Below are positions 35,544 to 44,388 of a DNA stretch of 64,000 nt, one piece after another. The translations under genes and the position numbers were made by a program. Origin of the DNA: Alkalibaculum sporogenes (GTDB lineage: Bacteria > Bacillota > Clostridia > Eubacteriales > Alkalibacteraceae); contig NZ_WHNX01000006.1 of NCBI RefSeq assembly GCF_009362815.1, positions 104,521 to 168,520 of the forward strand, read 5' to 3'. Each line of letters opens with the position of its first letter. Position 1 is the first letter of the stretch. The notes below the pieces were generated by a model that was not told the origin of the DNA, searched no databases, and saw nothing but the letters and a program-made list of their open reading frames with translations.

Positions 35544-36797
35544 ATGAACAGAGCTCGTAACACTGTGATTTCAACAATTTTCATGACTGTAATAGCTATT
35601 GGTTCTTATATATCAATACCTGTATACATTGTACCATTAATGCAAAAATTGCAGGTAGGAGTCGGTCAAATAGCCCTGTTATTTACTTTTGCTGGATTTG
35701 GAAGCTTAATAACATCAATGTTTATAGGACAATTAATTAATAAATTTGGTGCTAAGGTAGTAGTAGTCTCAGGAGGAGTATTGCTAGGTGGATTTTTTAT
35801 AATATTAGGATTTATTAATAGTATCGTTGTTCTATATGCAGCGTCAGTACTATTTGGAGTATCAACTATATGTGCTGGTTTTCCAATCGCTCAAACGGAA
35901 ATCAATTGGTGGTATCAAAAAGGTACTGGTAAAATAATAGGTTACCTCAGTACTGCAGTTGGTATCGGTGGAATGGTTTTCCCAGTATTAATGGCTAAAA
36001 TTATAGAGTTATTTGGAGTGTATGTTGCTGCAGTTGGTCAAGGGGCTGTTGTCGGAGGAATTATCGTATTAATTGGTTTATTTGTCATTTCTGAAAAACC
36101 AGAAAAATATGGTCTTAAACCAGTTGGGTATGAGGAAAGTAATAATCAAAAGAATACGAAAGATCAATCGGAACCTAAATTTACTGTAAAACAAATTCTG
36201 GGAACACCTCAGTTTTGGATGATCGTAATCTCTATAGTATTTATTAGTACTGCTAGTACGGGATTCAATAATAATGCTTCAGCACTATACCAAAGTAAGG
36301 GTATTACTGCAGTAAATGCTGCGTTAATGATATCTATAATGAATGGTGCCAATTTTATTGCAGCACCATTGTATGGTACGCTTATGGATAAAATAGGATA
36401 CTTAAAAGCGACAACATTATTTGGATTAATAGTGGCTGGCATATTCTTTGCTTCTACTGTGTTAACTGGTTTTATAGGCGGAATTATTATCGCAGCATTG
36501 ATGGCATTTAAGACATTTAATAGCATGATGGGACCAATCACATTACCCAAGCTATTTGGACGACAGGAAGCAGCAAGTCTTGTTGGTTTTACTTCCGCAG
36601 CACAAAGCGTAGGAGCCATGATCGGGGCACCCATAGCAGGGTATATATTTGATACTACAGGCACATATAATGCATGGATGATCACTGGTGGAGTGTTAAC
36701 TCTTATAACCATATTACTTGTAATGCTTGGTGCAGGGGAGAAGGCAGTTGCAAACATAAAAAGAAAGCAAGAAAAATTGAATCAAGAAGCCGTTTAA
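35544..36797 (+). CDS. MFS transporter (OFA-like carboxylate antiporter group)
   Basis: 417 residues with 12 predicted membrane segments. Loop 2-3 shows GQLINKFGAKVVVVSGG, and the loop between segments 6 and 7 starts ISEKPEKYGLKPVGYEE, typical of the oxalate/formate antiporter-like (OFA/MCT) branch. It probably moves an organic acid linked to the PanB-like/SDR enzymes; this is inference. ATG follows AATAGGAGATAAAATT. A good terminator follows at 36838-36876. Confidence 0.88.
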   Translation: MNRARNTVISTIFMTVIAIGSYISIPVYIVPLMQKLQVGVGQIALLFTFAGFGSLITSMFIGQLINKFGAKVVVVSGGVLLGGFFIILGFINSIVVLYAASVLFGVSTICAGFPIAQTEINWWYQKGTGKIIGYLSTAVGIGGMVFPVLMAKIIELFGVYVAAVGQGAVVGGIIVLIGLFVISEKPEKYGLKPVGYEESNNQKNTKDQSEPKFTVKQILGTPQFWMIVISIVFISTASTGFNNNASALYQSKGITAVNAALMISIMNGANFIAAPLYGTLMDKIGYLKATTLFGLIVAGIFFASTVLTGFIGGIIIAALMAFKTFNSMMGPITLPKLFGRQEAASLVGFTSAAQSVGAMIGAPIAGYIFDTTGTYNAWMITGGVLTLITILLVMLGAGEKAVANIKRKQEKLNQEAV

Positions 36798-36837
36798 AAC
36801 AGTAGTTATAGTAATATTATAAATTCTTTAATACAGG

Positions 36838-36876
36838 AAATATCAATACAATGACTTCCCTTGTATTGATATTTAT
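36838..36876 (+). terminator. Terminator after the MFS gene
   Basis: AAATATCAATACAA pairs with TTGTATTGATATTT around TGACTTCCC, followed by ATTTAAG. Confidence 0.8.
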
Positions 36877-36934
36877 TTAAGGTAGATGTCTAAAATATAA
36901 TTAGAAAGTCAAACGTTGGCATAAATTTTTATGT

Positions 36935-37021
36935 AGGGAAGAAGCAGAATTTTTAACAGGTGTAGATTTTCTTGTTGATGGTGGTGCCACTACGGCTTTA
37001 TTAATTAATCAATTTGATTAG
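36935..37021 (+). pseudogene. 3' remnant of a short-chain dehydrogenase gene
   Basis: An open stretch without a start reads REEAEFLTGVDFLVDGGATT and ends ALLINQFD followed by TAG. This is the C-terminal signature of a classical SDR (E-x-x-F-x-T-G-x-x-x-x-V-D-G-G). The rest of the gene is absent upstream. It sits between the MFS gene and an intact SDR gene. Confidence 0.75.
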
Positions 37022-37095
37022 ATAAAAACAGAGTTTATGCTAATTTGTACAATTAATATTAGGTGCAAAATGAAAAGACGGAGGAGAAGTAAAAA

Positions 37096-37971
37096 ATGAA
37101 AGATTATTTTGGATACAAAGACAAAATTTGCGTTGTAACAGGTGCTACATCTGGAATGGGTAAAGCAACCGCAGAAATGTTAAGTAAACTAGGGGCAAAA
37201 GTTTATGCTATAGGACGGAATAATAAGGTTGAAATTGAAGGTATAGAGAAATTTATTCAAGCTGATTTAAACATTAAAGATTCCATTGATAAAGCATTTA
37301 CTCATATACCAGATTCAATCGATTCATTTTTTGGTATTGCTGGTGTTTCCGGTATGAAAAATGATTTCAATTCAACAGTAACCATCGATTTCATAGCAAA
37401 CAAATATATTTGTGAAAATTACTTGACGAAGCGGATGAAAGAAGGAAGTTCTATAGCATTTATTACTTCAACAGGTGGAATTGGTTGGGAGAAAGATGGG
37501 AATAAAAAAGAATATATGCCTTTAATTAAAGCAAAAGCATGGAAAGAATCTGTAACTGCATTAGAAGGTATGGAACTAAATGCATTACCAGGTCCATTAG
37601 GGTATGCATTTGCTAAACTTGCAATGAACTATTATGTTGCATATTTACAAGAGATATTCGCTTCAAAGCACATCAGAGTAAATGCAGTATTACCTGGAGC
37701 GACGGATACGGGCATAAAAAATGAATTCAGTAAGGCAGTAGGGGGAGATGAAAACTTGCTAAAATTTACTGGTTTTGCAGGTCGTTTAGCTGAATCTAGT
37801 GAAATGGCCGAGCCGGTAGTATTTTTGAATAGTAATATGGCTAGGTATGTATCTGGAGAATTGCTAATCGTGGATTATGGAACATCAATTTGTACTCAAG
37901 CAGGTATTCAAAACGATCCCATGGGTGGGGCAACTTTTGATAAGATTAAGCTGAAGTTTGTGAGAAAATAA
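37096..37971 (+). CDS. Short-chain dehydrogenase, 3-alpha-hydroxysteroid dehydrogenase-like
   Basis: 291 residues. Cofactor motif TGATSGMG, then short beta strands with an Asp (QADLNIKDS), FGIAGVSG in place of the usual NNAG, Ser in ITSTGGIGW, and the Tyr/Lys pair in YAFAKLA. The insertion between Ser and Tyr (~35 residues) is the pattern of Comamonas-type 3-alpha-HSD/carbonyl reductases. C-terminal VSGELLIVDYGTS is family-like. The true substrate is not shown. ATG follows GGAGGAGAAGTAAAAA. Fourth intact gene of the PanB-like cluster. Confidence 0.85.
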   Translation: MKDYFGYKDKICVVTGATSGMGKATAEMLSKLGAKVYAIGRNNKVEIEGIEKFIQADLNIKDSIDKAFTHIPDSIDSFFGIAGVSGMKNDFNSTVTIDFIANKYICENYLTKRMKEGSSIAFITSTGGIGWEKDGNKKEYMPLIKAKAWKESVTALEGMELNALPGPLGYAFAKLAMNYYVAYLQEIFASKHIRVNAVLPGATDTGIKNEFSKAVGGDENLLKFTGFAGRLAESSEMAEPVVFLNSNMARYVSGELLIVDYGTSICTQAGIQNDPMGGATFDKIKLKFVRK

Positions 37972-38062
37972 CTTATTTACATACGATCACAGCACTAAGA
38001 GTTGAAGCAAATTTGAGATAGCTATAAGCAGATTTCAAGTTCAATCTAATGGTAACTTCTAA

Positions 38063-38344
38063 AATATTAAAGAAGATTCTAGTAATTACATTACTGATTT
38101 TTATACCGCATTACTTGCGCACAGTACGCTTTCAGTGAAACAATTCGAAGAATTGTATTGGCCATATCTCAAAAATTACATCGATCAGATTGTGGCTGCC
38201 GATAAAACAATTTACATATATTGTGAGAGTACAATGAGTAGATTATTTGATTACTTTAGTGACTTTCCAAAAGGACATATAATACTTCATCTTAAAGTTG
38301 ACGATTCATACGAGATTCGAAATAAATTTCTAATATCTGTATAG
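38063..38344 (+). pseudogene. Fragment of a uroporphyrinogen decarboxylase-like (corrinoid methyltransferase type) gene
   Basis: An open frame without a proper start reads DFYTALLAHSTLSVKQFEEL, then YWPYLKNYIDQIVAADKTIY, YCESTMSRLFDYFSDFPKGH and ILHLKVDD. This follows the URO-D/MtaA pattern (SP.QFE.FYWP.LK..I...I..G..P...CEG....RLEY..D.PKG...HFE..D). Both ends of the family are missing and the frame stops at TAG. URO-D-like proteins often act with corrinoid proteins in methyl transfer; here only the residue of one remains. Confidence 0.7.
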
Positions 38345-38411
38345 TTGGAGCAAGGGCTATTGATCCTATAGGAAATGATATCTGAAACTATAATTATAAA
38401 AGAGATGCTTT

Positions 38412-38463
38412 ATCCTATATTAACAGGGCACTAAGACTCTCGTCGTAGGTTGCGGGCACCAAC
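38412..38463 (+). repeat. Dispersed repeat copy (CACTAAGACT / GTAGGTTGCGGGC module)
   Basis: TTATCCTATATTAACAGGGC, then ACTAAGACTCTCGTCGTAGG and TTGCGGGC. It is nearly the reverse complement of 47325-47378 and shares its first part with 42264-42297. Confidence 0.8.
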
Positions 38464-38540
38464 TCATTTTGCACAATGTATATAACAGATGCTGCTTATA
38501 ATCTTATGTTAAAGGAGGAGTACTCATTAATTTCGCATCC

Positions 38541-38687
38541 ATGGCCGGCAATTTTTTTACTCTAGATAACGGAACTAAGGAGGTTTTTGACTCTTGTTAT
38601 GAGAGCGGATTCCTTGGCAAGCTTTATAGTTTTAGCAACATCAAAGGCGGATCTGAGTATGATAGTTTGAGCTTATTGTGTAAGTAA
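38541..38687 (+). pseudogene. Short open frame, probable gene remnant of unknown origin
   Basis: 48 codons from ATG 38541 (MAGNFFTLDNGTKEVFDSCY..., ending LSLLCK). The frame is open upstream through GGAGGAGTACTCATTAATTT without a better start. I do not recognise it. The region 38345-38856 has no other gene. Confidence 0.35.
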
Positions 38688-38759
38688 AGCTTTTGTATTG
38701 TACTATACCAAGAAGAATACTATACGATTTGCTGAAAAAGATACTACTCTTAAGCACGC

Positions 38760-38790
38760 AAATGAGAGTGTTTCACACTCTCATTTTATA
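38760..38790 (+). terminator. Terminator-like hairpin
   Basis: AAATGAGAGTG pairs with CACTCTCATTT around TTT/A bases, followed by TATAATC. Confidence 0.7.
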
Positions 38791-38856
38791 ATCTTATTAA
38801 TTTGGAAGTCAGAGTTGTACTTATATTTTTATATAGTATTATGTAGAGTACCTAAC

Positions 38857-40560
38857 TTAGAGAGCAACCGTCTCTTCTTTTACTAGATAAAAAAATCTTT
38901 GAAATGAACTATCGTGCGATAACAGTTCATCCAGTCTACCTGTTTCAACTATTTTCCCGTTTTCCATATAAATAATTTCATCATACATTCGCAGAATATC
39001 ATTATTCATATTATGTGTTATGGTAAGTAGTGTGAGATCTTTAAGCTTTAATAGTCTGTTCTCTATATCATATGCATTTTGCATATCAATTGCTGCAGTA
39101 CCCTCATCTAGAATAAGAAATGGTTTGTTTTGAATCAGTGCCCTGGCAATTGCTATTCTCTGCCTTTGCCCACCTGATATATTACTACCGTTTTCTCCTA
39201 CACTGGATTCTAGACCATTAGGTGTAAGATTAATGAACTTATTTACTCCACTTACTTCCAAGACGTGTTCAAGCTCGTTCTGTGAAAAGGATTCATACAA
39301 ATAGATATTCTCCTTTATACTGTCATCAAACATATATACATTCTGATGAATCACAGCTATCATTTTATTAAGCTTTTCTGTATCAAGTTCACAAATATTG
39401 GTACCATCATAAGTAATACTACCTTGAAAGCCTGAATAACAACCTGTAAGTAATTTAATCAGTGTTGATTTCCCGCAACCGCTGTGTCCTACTATTGCAT
39501 ATTTTTTATTTCTCTTAATCGTTAGATTTATATCGACAAGTACTTTTTGATCTCCATTATACGAAAAGCTAATATTTTCAGCTTTTATATATTTTTCAAA
39601 GGATGGTTCGTGGGTTCCGATAAATGAGGTAACCTCATAGTTTGAAAAATCATCAAGTCGCTTTAACACAGGCTTTACACCCTGTATATGAGGAAGACTT
39701 TGCATAATTATCATAAGAGGATTTACAAAAGAACTGCTAAGCTGGATAAGAGCAAGAAGTGTACCAGCAGATATTTTTCCTACTATAATAAGATATGCTC
39801 CAATAAAAAATCCTGAGAACAATGTAAGATATGCCAATATCTCAGATAGGCTTTCACTGGCAGCCATCAGCTTGTCAGCGCGAAATCTTGCTGTCACAGC
39901 TTCATTGTTTTTATCATTGAACTGTGTTTGGATATGGCGACCTATATTATATGATTTTATAACTTCATAACCTGAAAGCACATCTTTGATTTTTGTGGTA
40001 AGAATTGAAAGTTGTTTTGAGAGTCTGTCCTGTCTGTCTTGTAATCCTTTTCCAAAAATGGCAGGAACAATCAGCATGAGTACAAAACATCCTATTAGAA
40101 ATAGAGCAATAATTGGACTTATTATAAAAAGAACGACCAAAGCACCTATAAATATAACAGCGTTCTGTAGTAGTGTTAGAAGGGGAAGTATCCAGCCTTC
40201 TTCAATTAACTTTATATCATTTGTAAAGGCAGAGATGTAATCAGCTGTATTGACCCTTGCAAAATCTTCCTTATTCCTCCTAAGAATCCCGTCAAATACC
40301 TTTTTTCTTAGTGCCTGCACTATATTGCACACTAGACGTTTGCTGCAGATGGAGTAAATATAGCTGATAAGACCCAAAATTATCAGATATAATACAGATT
40401 TTATAACCACGATTTTGAATGCAGATAAATCTCCACTAAGAGCAATATCGGTGACATTTTTTAAAATAATGGAAATATATACGTATGCAATTGAACTAAT
40501 TATGCTTAAAACAATTGTAATTAAAAGTAATAGTTTGTTTTGTTTTAAAATTGAACCCAT
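38857..40560 (-). CDS. ABC exporter, fused membrane and ATPase domains
   Basis: 567 residues: six membrane segments (~1-300), then an ATPase with Walker A GHSGCGKST, Q loop VIHQNVYMFDDSIKENI, signature ISGGQRQR, Walker B LILDEGTAAID and switch THNMNND. This half-transporter type works as a dimer, commonly exporting drugs, peptides or lipids. In LDEGTAAID a Gly replaces the Pro normally after the Walker B Glu. ATG follows AGGAGGGTTTTTT. It lies downstream of the ArsR-type gene, and its own promoter holds possible repressor half-sites. Confidence 0.93.
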   Translation of the reverse strand: MGSILKQNKLLLLITIVLSIISSIAYVYISIILKNVTDIALSGDLSAFKIVVIKSVLYLIILGLISYIYSICSKRLVCNIVQALRKKVFDGILRRNKEDFARVNTADYISAFTNDIKLIEEGWILPLLTLLQNAVIFIGALVVLFIISPIIALFLIGCFVLMLIVPAIFGKGLQDRQDRLSKQLSILTTKIKDVLSGYEVIKSYNIGRHIQTQFNDKNNEAVTARFRADKLMAASESLSEILAYLTLFSGFFIGAYLIIVGKISAGTLLALIQLSSSFVNPLMIIMQSLPHIQGVKPVLKRLDDFSNYEVTSFIGTHEPSFEKYIKAENISFSYNGDQKVLVDINLTIKRNKKYAIVGHSGCGKSTLIKLLTGCYSGFQGSITYDGTNICELDTEKLNKMIAVIHQNVYMFDDSIKENIYLYESFSQNELEHVLEVSGVNKFINLTPNGLESSVGENGSNISGGQRQRIAIARALIQNKPFLILDEGTAAIDMQNAYDIENRLLKLKDLTLLTITHNMNNDILRMYDEIIYMENGKIVETGRLDELLSHDSSFQRFFYLVKEETVAL

Positions 40561-40575
40561 AAAAAACCCTCCTAT

Positions 40576-40661
40576 ATATTAGATGAAAATCAAATATTTA
40601 ATATAATCATAATACAATAACGTTAGATACTTGTCAATTAAAATAGATGATAATCTAATAT
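40576..40661 (-). promoter_or_regulatory. Promoter of the ABC exporter gene with inverted half-sites
   Basis: Minus strand: TTGACA (40637-40632), 17 bases, TATTAT (40614-40609). ATATTAGAT (40576-40584) and ATCTAATAT (40653-40661) flank the promoter as inverted copies, a plausible site pair for the ArsR-type regulator encoded upstream. Confidence 0.6.
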
Positions 40662-40667
40662 GAGTAC

Positions 40668-40712
40668 CTAAAAAAAAACCTTTATCAGGGATTTTTTAGA
40701 TAAGGGTTTCTT
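40668..40712 (-). terminator. Terminator overlapping the end of the ArsR-type gene
   Basis: On the minus strand AAACCCTTATC pairs with GATAAAGGTTT, followed by a T run. The upstream arm lies in the last codons of the gene. Confidence 0.7.
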
Positions 40713-41730
40713 CCATTAGATCAATAAAGTCTTTGATGGTATCTTTTTTTAGATTGTAGTAGACCCTTCCATCTTGTTTTTCTACACTCACAAAGCCGCA
40801 TGTAAGCAATACTGCCATATGATACGACACTGTTGCTGCAGTTAATCCAATCTCATTAGCAATTTCAAGGTTATATTTTGGACTGACCTTAAGGGTCTTA
40901 ATAATTTCCATTTTACTTTTATCGCTTAGAGTTTTTAGACAGTATAAAAAATCCTCTTGTGTTAGCTTGCTATTCTTTTCACCTCTGATTACAAGAGGGC
41001 TTAGAAGTCCATAATAGCATGATTTTTCAAAAGCTATCAAGAGTGCAGGGAATGCAAGTGTAGGATAGATATCTATATTATCAGTCAGAGATTTTAGCAT
41101 TTCATTAAAGAGTCCTGTACCATTTAGGGTAACAGTTTCATTATATTGATTTATAAGCTTTTCCAATTGTTTACTTATACTTTTGTGAGCTTGTGCATAA
41201 GCATCAATATTATTGTTTATAATAGAAATTAATTTTTTTAAATAATACTTAGAGTTCTGTAACATTTTCATAATTTTCCATTTATCATTAAAGCCTAAGC
41301 TATTGTTAGAGTCCAGAAAAGATATGATATCTTCAAGGTTCTCTATCTCCTTGTCAGGTAACGATATTTCCATAGATTCTACAATGTATTCGATAATATC
41401 ATGATTTATTTTCTGGCTACTTATTTCGTCAATCTTATCAACGAAATCTTTATTTGATATCATTAACATTGTTATAATATTTATATGATTAGATTCGATA
41501 TCTTCAAAAAAGAATTTATCCTCAGCTCCAACTACACTATACTTTTTGAATGTGCTAATATACTTGTCAAAGATTTTAAAGTGTTTTGAGTAAAGATCGG
41601 TGCCGATAAATCCTAAATTATCTAGTTCTTTTATAATAGAAGTCCTTGTTTCATCAAGGTTATGGCTGTGTATCAGCAATCCTAAAGTTTCAATAAACGG
41701 GTCTAGTTCAGTAAAAATTCTGTGTGACAT
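40696..41730 (-). CDS. ArsR-type HTH regulator with long N-terminal domain
   Basis: 344 residues, far longer than classic ArsR (~100). The HTH is C-terminal (~265-335): LSDKSKMEIIKTLKVSPKYNLEIANEIGLTAATVSYHMAVLLTCGFVSVEKQDGRVYYNLK, typical ArsR. The first ~250 residues are helical and Ile/Asn/Lys-rich, probably for dimerisation or ligand sensing; no motif is known to me. ATG at 41730 follows AAGGAGATAGCC. Located just upstream of the ABC exporter on the same strand, it probably controls that gene. Confidence 0.85.
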   Translation of the reverse strand: MSHRIFTELDPFIETLGLLIHSHNLDETRTSIIKELDNLGFIGTDLYSKHFKIFDKYISTFKKYSVVGAEDKFFFEDIESNHINIITMLMISNKDFVDKIDEISSQKINHDIIEYIVESMEISLPDKEIENLEDIISFLDSNNSLGFNDKWKIMKMLQNSKYYLKKLISIINNNIDAYAQAHKSISKQLEKLINQYNETVTLNGTGLFNEMLKSLTDNIDIYPTLAFPALLIAFEKSCYYGLLSPLVIRGEKNSKLTQEDFLYCLKTLSDKSKMEIIKTLKVSPKYNLEIANEIGLTAATVSYHMAVLLTCGFVSVEKQDGRVYYNLKKDTIKDFIDLMEETLI

Positions 41731-41882
41731 GGCTATCTCCTTATAGTTATTTTTATTTATATATTATACAAAGTACCATCTGGATAATAATTCATTTACA
41801 TGAGTATAATACAAAAATAAAAAATCATCAAGCATTGTAGATGATGATCTATATATATTGCGCCAATGATGGGCGTACTACA

Positions 41883-41920
41883 ATAAACACGACCAAACTT
41901 ACATGTCTGATCGTGTTTAT
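41883..41920 (-). terminator. Terminator after the MTH865-like gene
   Basis: AAACACGA pairs with TCGTGTTT around ~18 bases, 27 bases downstream of the minus-strand stop. Confidence 0.6.
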
Positions 41921-41946
41921 AGCTACTATGTTTTCATTATTTCAAT

Positions 41947-42186
41947 TTACAAACCTGCTCTACTTACAATAGTTTCTCCAACATCCTCTGCGGATTTAAA
42001 AGGAAAATCTTCTTCTGTCAATAGTTTTCCAGCATCGCCAGCCTTTACTTTTAAGTCGCCAGCAACACAAGTAGTTTCAGCACCATTTGGGAAAGCATTA
42101 ATTAATAAGTGTGGGGTAGCTATAGGGAACTGTGCATCTTTTAGTGCTGTTACAATTTGTGACTTAATTGTTTCTCGTACATCCAT
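41947..42186 (-). CDS. MTH865-like small protein
   Basis: 79 residues: [40 protein letters not shown] and [19 protein letters not shown] match the MTH865-like family, a small helical (EF-hand-like) fold of unknown function known from a methanogen and anaerobic bacteria. The frame extends upstream to 42249, but AAAGGAG stands just before the ATG at 42186, which gives the family length. It is the first gene downstream of the Crp/Fnr gene on the same strand. Confidence 0.85.
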   Translation of the reverse strand: MDVRETIKSQIVTALKDAQFPIATPHLLINAFPNGAETTCVAGDLKVKAGDAGKLLTEEDFPFKSAEDVGETIVSRAGL

Positions 42187-42263
42187 AATAACATCTCCTT
42201 TCTTAATAATGTTATTATATATTGTACAGTCTACGTATTTCTGTATCATACATTACAATTTCA

Positions 42264-42297
42264 TATATTTATCCCACATTAACAGGCACTAAGATTA
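42264..42297 (+). repeat. Partial dispersed repeat copy
   Basis: TTTATCCCACATTAACAGGCACTAAGA matches the modules at 38.4 and 47.3 kb; the GTAGGTTGCGGGC part is missing. Confidence 0.75.
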
Positions 42298-42304
42298 TTC
42301 TCAT

Positions 42305-42970
42305 TTATTCCTCGCTTGTACTATGAATCATGTATCGTCTTTCTTTTATACTTATTTTGCCTTCATTTCTAAGAGTTGCAATAGATTTTGTTACCATTAC
42401 TCTAGAAGCATTTGAAAGATGAGCTAGATCTTCATGACTTAAGAAAATCTCTAATAGAATTCCATTATTCTTACTTTGTCCATGATTTTTTGATAATTTA
42501 ACTAAGGTTCTAAAAACTCTACTTTTTACATCGTAAAATGCATTTGTTACGATAGAATCCGTATAGTTATTTACTTTTTCGGACAATGACTTCATCATCT
42601 TTATAGAAATTTCAGGATTTTTAAGTAATTCAACAAAGTCACTTTTAAAACAGCGACAAATATATGAATCTTCTAGGGCTAAGGCCTCAAACTTGTATGT
42701 TAAATTTTCAAAAATAGTATTTTCTCCGATAATGGCTCCTTCAGTAAGGATATCTATTGATATTTGTTTACCCTCTGAAGAATTCTTTTGGAGTAATACG
42801 TTTCCTGTACATATAAGAAATATTGTATCCGCTGGATCACCATCACGAAAAATAAATTCTCCTTTTTTATACATTTTACCTTGAGCTAACCGAGTTATGT
42901 TTTGTTTTTCAACTTCATTGAGGGGAGAAAATAAATCTAAATCTTTCATACATGGTACTGATTTAGTCAT
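42305..42970 (-). CDS. Crp/Fnr family transcriptional regulator
   Basis: 221 residues. N-terminal cyclic-nucleotide-binding beta roll (LAQGKMYKKGEFIFRDGDPADTIFLICTGNVLL, then EGAIIGENTIFENLTYKFEALALE), a linking helix, and a C-terminal Crp HTH (LSHEDLAHLSNASRVMVTKSIATLRNEGKI). Fnr cluster cysteines are not seen, and the cAMP-binding RxxSA is lacking, so the signal is unknown. ATG at 42970 is chosen over TTG at 42979 because GAAGG lies 10 bases before the ATG and too close to the TTG. Confidence 0.9.
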   Translation of the reverse strand: MTKSVPCMKDLDLFSPLNEVEKQNITRLAQGKMYKKGEFIFRDGDPADTIFLICTGNVLLQKNSSEGKQISIDILTEGAIIGENTIFENLTYKFEALALEDSYICRCFKSDFVELLKNPEISIKMMKSLSEKVNNYTDSIVTNAFYDVKSRVFRTLVKLSKNHGQSKNNGILLEIFLSHEDLAHLSNASRVMVTKSIATLRNEGKISIKERRYMIHSTSEE

Positions 42971-43314
42971 TTTTTTCAAACCTTCTTTCTTTTCACTTAA
43001 GATTATTCGTACTTTAGCTTGTAGAAATAACTAAACTGAAATGATAAAGTACAGATCCTATTTATATAATATTATAGCACAATTCTACTTTATCTTTGAT
43101 ACAAGAAACTCAAACGTAGCGAGTGTATGCGTTCTGCATAAGAATCCTATGACAAATTACAATATTTAATTGACAAAATAATACATAGTAACCTATTATT
43201 AATATATAATATAGTGATTTTTTTCAGGGACAATTCACTTTAAGAGAAAACTGAATAAATTAAAATATTTATAATCACAGTTGTAGGATAGTGTTCATAA
43301 AAGGGGAGAAATTT

Positions 43315-43572
43315 ATGATAATGATTTGGAACAGAAAAGAAGTATTTGTTGGATGCTCTTTACAAAGATTTAATGAAGTCTGTTCTACACTTTCTATAAG
43401 TGGAATTAAATATAAATATAATGTAGTCGATAGTACCACTTCAAGTTATTTTGGTTCATCGAACCGAGCAAGGGCTGGTACATTCGGTATAAATATGGAA
43501 TACACAAAAACATATTATTTATATGTGCACAAGAATGATTATGATAATGCACAAGCATTATTAAGAAATTAA
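43315..43572 (+). CDS. Small protein, possibly DUF2007-like signal-transducing type
   Basis: 85 residues: MIMIWNRKEVFVGCSLQRFNEVCSTLSISGIKY, a Ser/Arg-rich middle loop, then YYLYVHKNDYDNAQALL. The fold pattern (strand, helix, strand ... strand, helix) resembles DUF2007-type domains that measure short peptides or act in signalling, but I cannot confirm it. AAGGGGAG before the ATG at 43315 decides the start over the in-frame ATG at 43291. A promoter TTGACA (43170-43175)/TATTAT (43194-43199) may serve it. Confidence 0.6.
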   Translation: MIMIWNRKEVFVGCSLQRFNEVCSTLSISGIKYKYNVVDSTTSSYFGSSNRARAGTFGINMEYTKTYYLYVHKNDYDNAQALLRN

Positions 43573-43691
43573 TTAAATAAGGCATAATTCATATTTTTCT
43601 TATAATACGAAGCAAGATACATATAAGTAAGCAACAACCATATATAAAGTAGAAATTTATGCATGAAACAAAGCTATTAGGAGGTTTATTA

Positions 43692-43779
43692 TGTATTGGC
43701 AAAAAGAATACTATTATATAATATATTAATCCACCTATTGATAAACCATTTGAAAAATTAACATTAGATGAGGCATAGA
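43692..43779 (+). pseudogene. Frameshifted small gene
   Basis: After AGGAGGTTTATT, ATG opens MYWQKEYYYIIY and stops. A shift of frame gives PPIDKPFEKLTLDEA and a stop, which reads like the continuation of one small protein. A single-base change in the TATATAATATAT run would explain it. Confidence 0.45.
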
Positions 43780-43810
43780 AAAGATTTTAGTTTAGAGAGG
43801 AGAATATAAT

Positions 43811-44275
43811 ATGGTACATTTAGTTTATTGTGATAATACAGGGAAGAAGGGCGAAAAGGTATTAGATAAAATACTAGAGGGAAGTAAAACCATGATTATT
43901 AGAGCTGCTGCAGGGAGAAAAATACCACATAGCAGGGTTTTTGGCGATGAAACTCTTTATTTTATGGAAAAAGGAAGTGGGCAAATTACTGCAAAAGCAA
44001 CAGTTGTAAACGTAGAAAATTTAGTTAGATTATCGGAATATGAAATTAATAATACTCTTGATAGATATCAACATAAATTAAATCTTACAGAAAAACAAAA
44101 GACAAGATGGCATAAAAAATGTATGTGCTTAGTTGAATTCACGGATGTAAAAGAAATAGCGCCTTTAGATTTTGATCATCAAAGTAATATGGATGACTGG
44201 CTTATTGTAGAAAAGATAGAAGATGTTGTGGTAGGAACAAGCGTTCCGTATAACTATGATAAATCTAAATTTTAA
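43811..44275 (+). CDS. Hypothetical protein, possible PUA/ASCH-like fold
   Basis: 154 residues, start MVHLVYCDNTGKKGEKVLDKILEGSKTMIIRAAAGRKIPHSRVFGDETLYFMEKGSG. The segment GSKTMIIRAAAGRKIPHSRV and the later VNVENLVRLSEYEIN hint at an ASCH/PUA-type RNA-binding barrel, but this is a visual impression. Conserved-looking WLIVEKIEDVVVG near the end. ATG follows AGAGAGGAGAATATAAT. No partner gene is evident. Confidence 0.6.
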   Translation: MVHLVYCDNTGKKGEKVLDKILEGSKTMIIRAAAGRKIPHSRVFGDETLYFMEKGSGQITAKATVVNVENLVRLSEYEINNTLDRYQHKLNLTEKQKTRWHKKCMCLVEFTDVKEIAPLDFDHQSNMDDWLIVEKIEDVVVGTSVPYNYDKSKF

Positions 44276-44388
44276 TGTATCTTTATAACAAAATTCCAAA
44301 GACTATGAAACAGACTAAAATATTCGCTCTTTTTATAAGATGCACAACAGTAGAAGATTTTAAATAATGTAGTATGGGGTGGGGTAGT

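Noticed and set aside
36209..36757. 182-codon open frame antisense to the MFS gene
   Set aside because: It is the mirror of a well-supported 12-segment transporter; no family features and no ribosome site.
41903..42292. 129-codon plus-strand frame
   Set aside because: It is antisense to the MTH865-like gene, which has a proper AAAGGAG site and a recognised family pattern.
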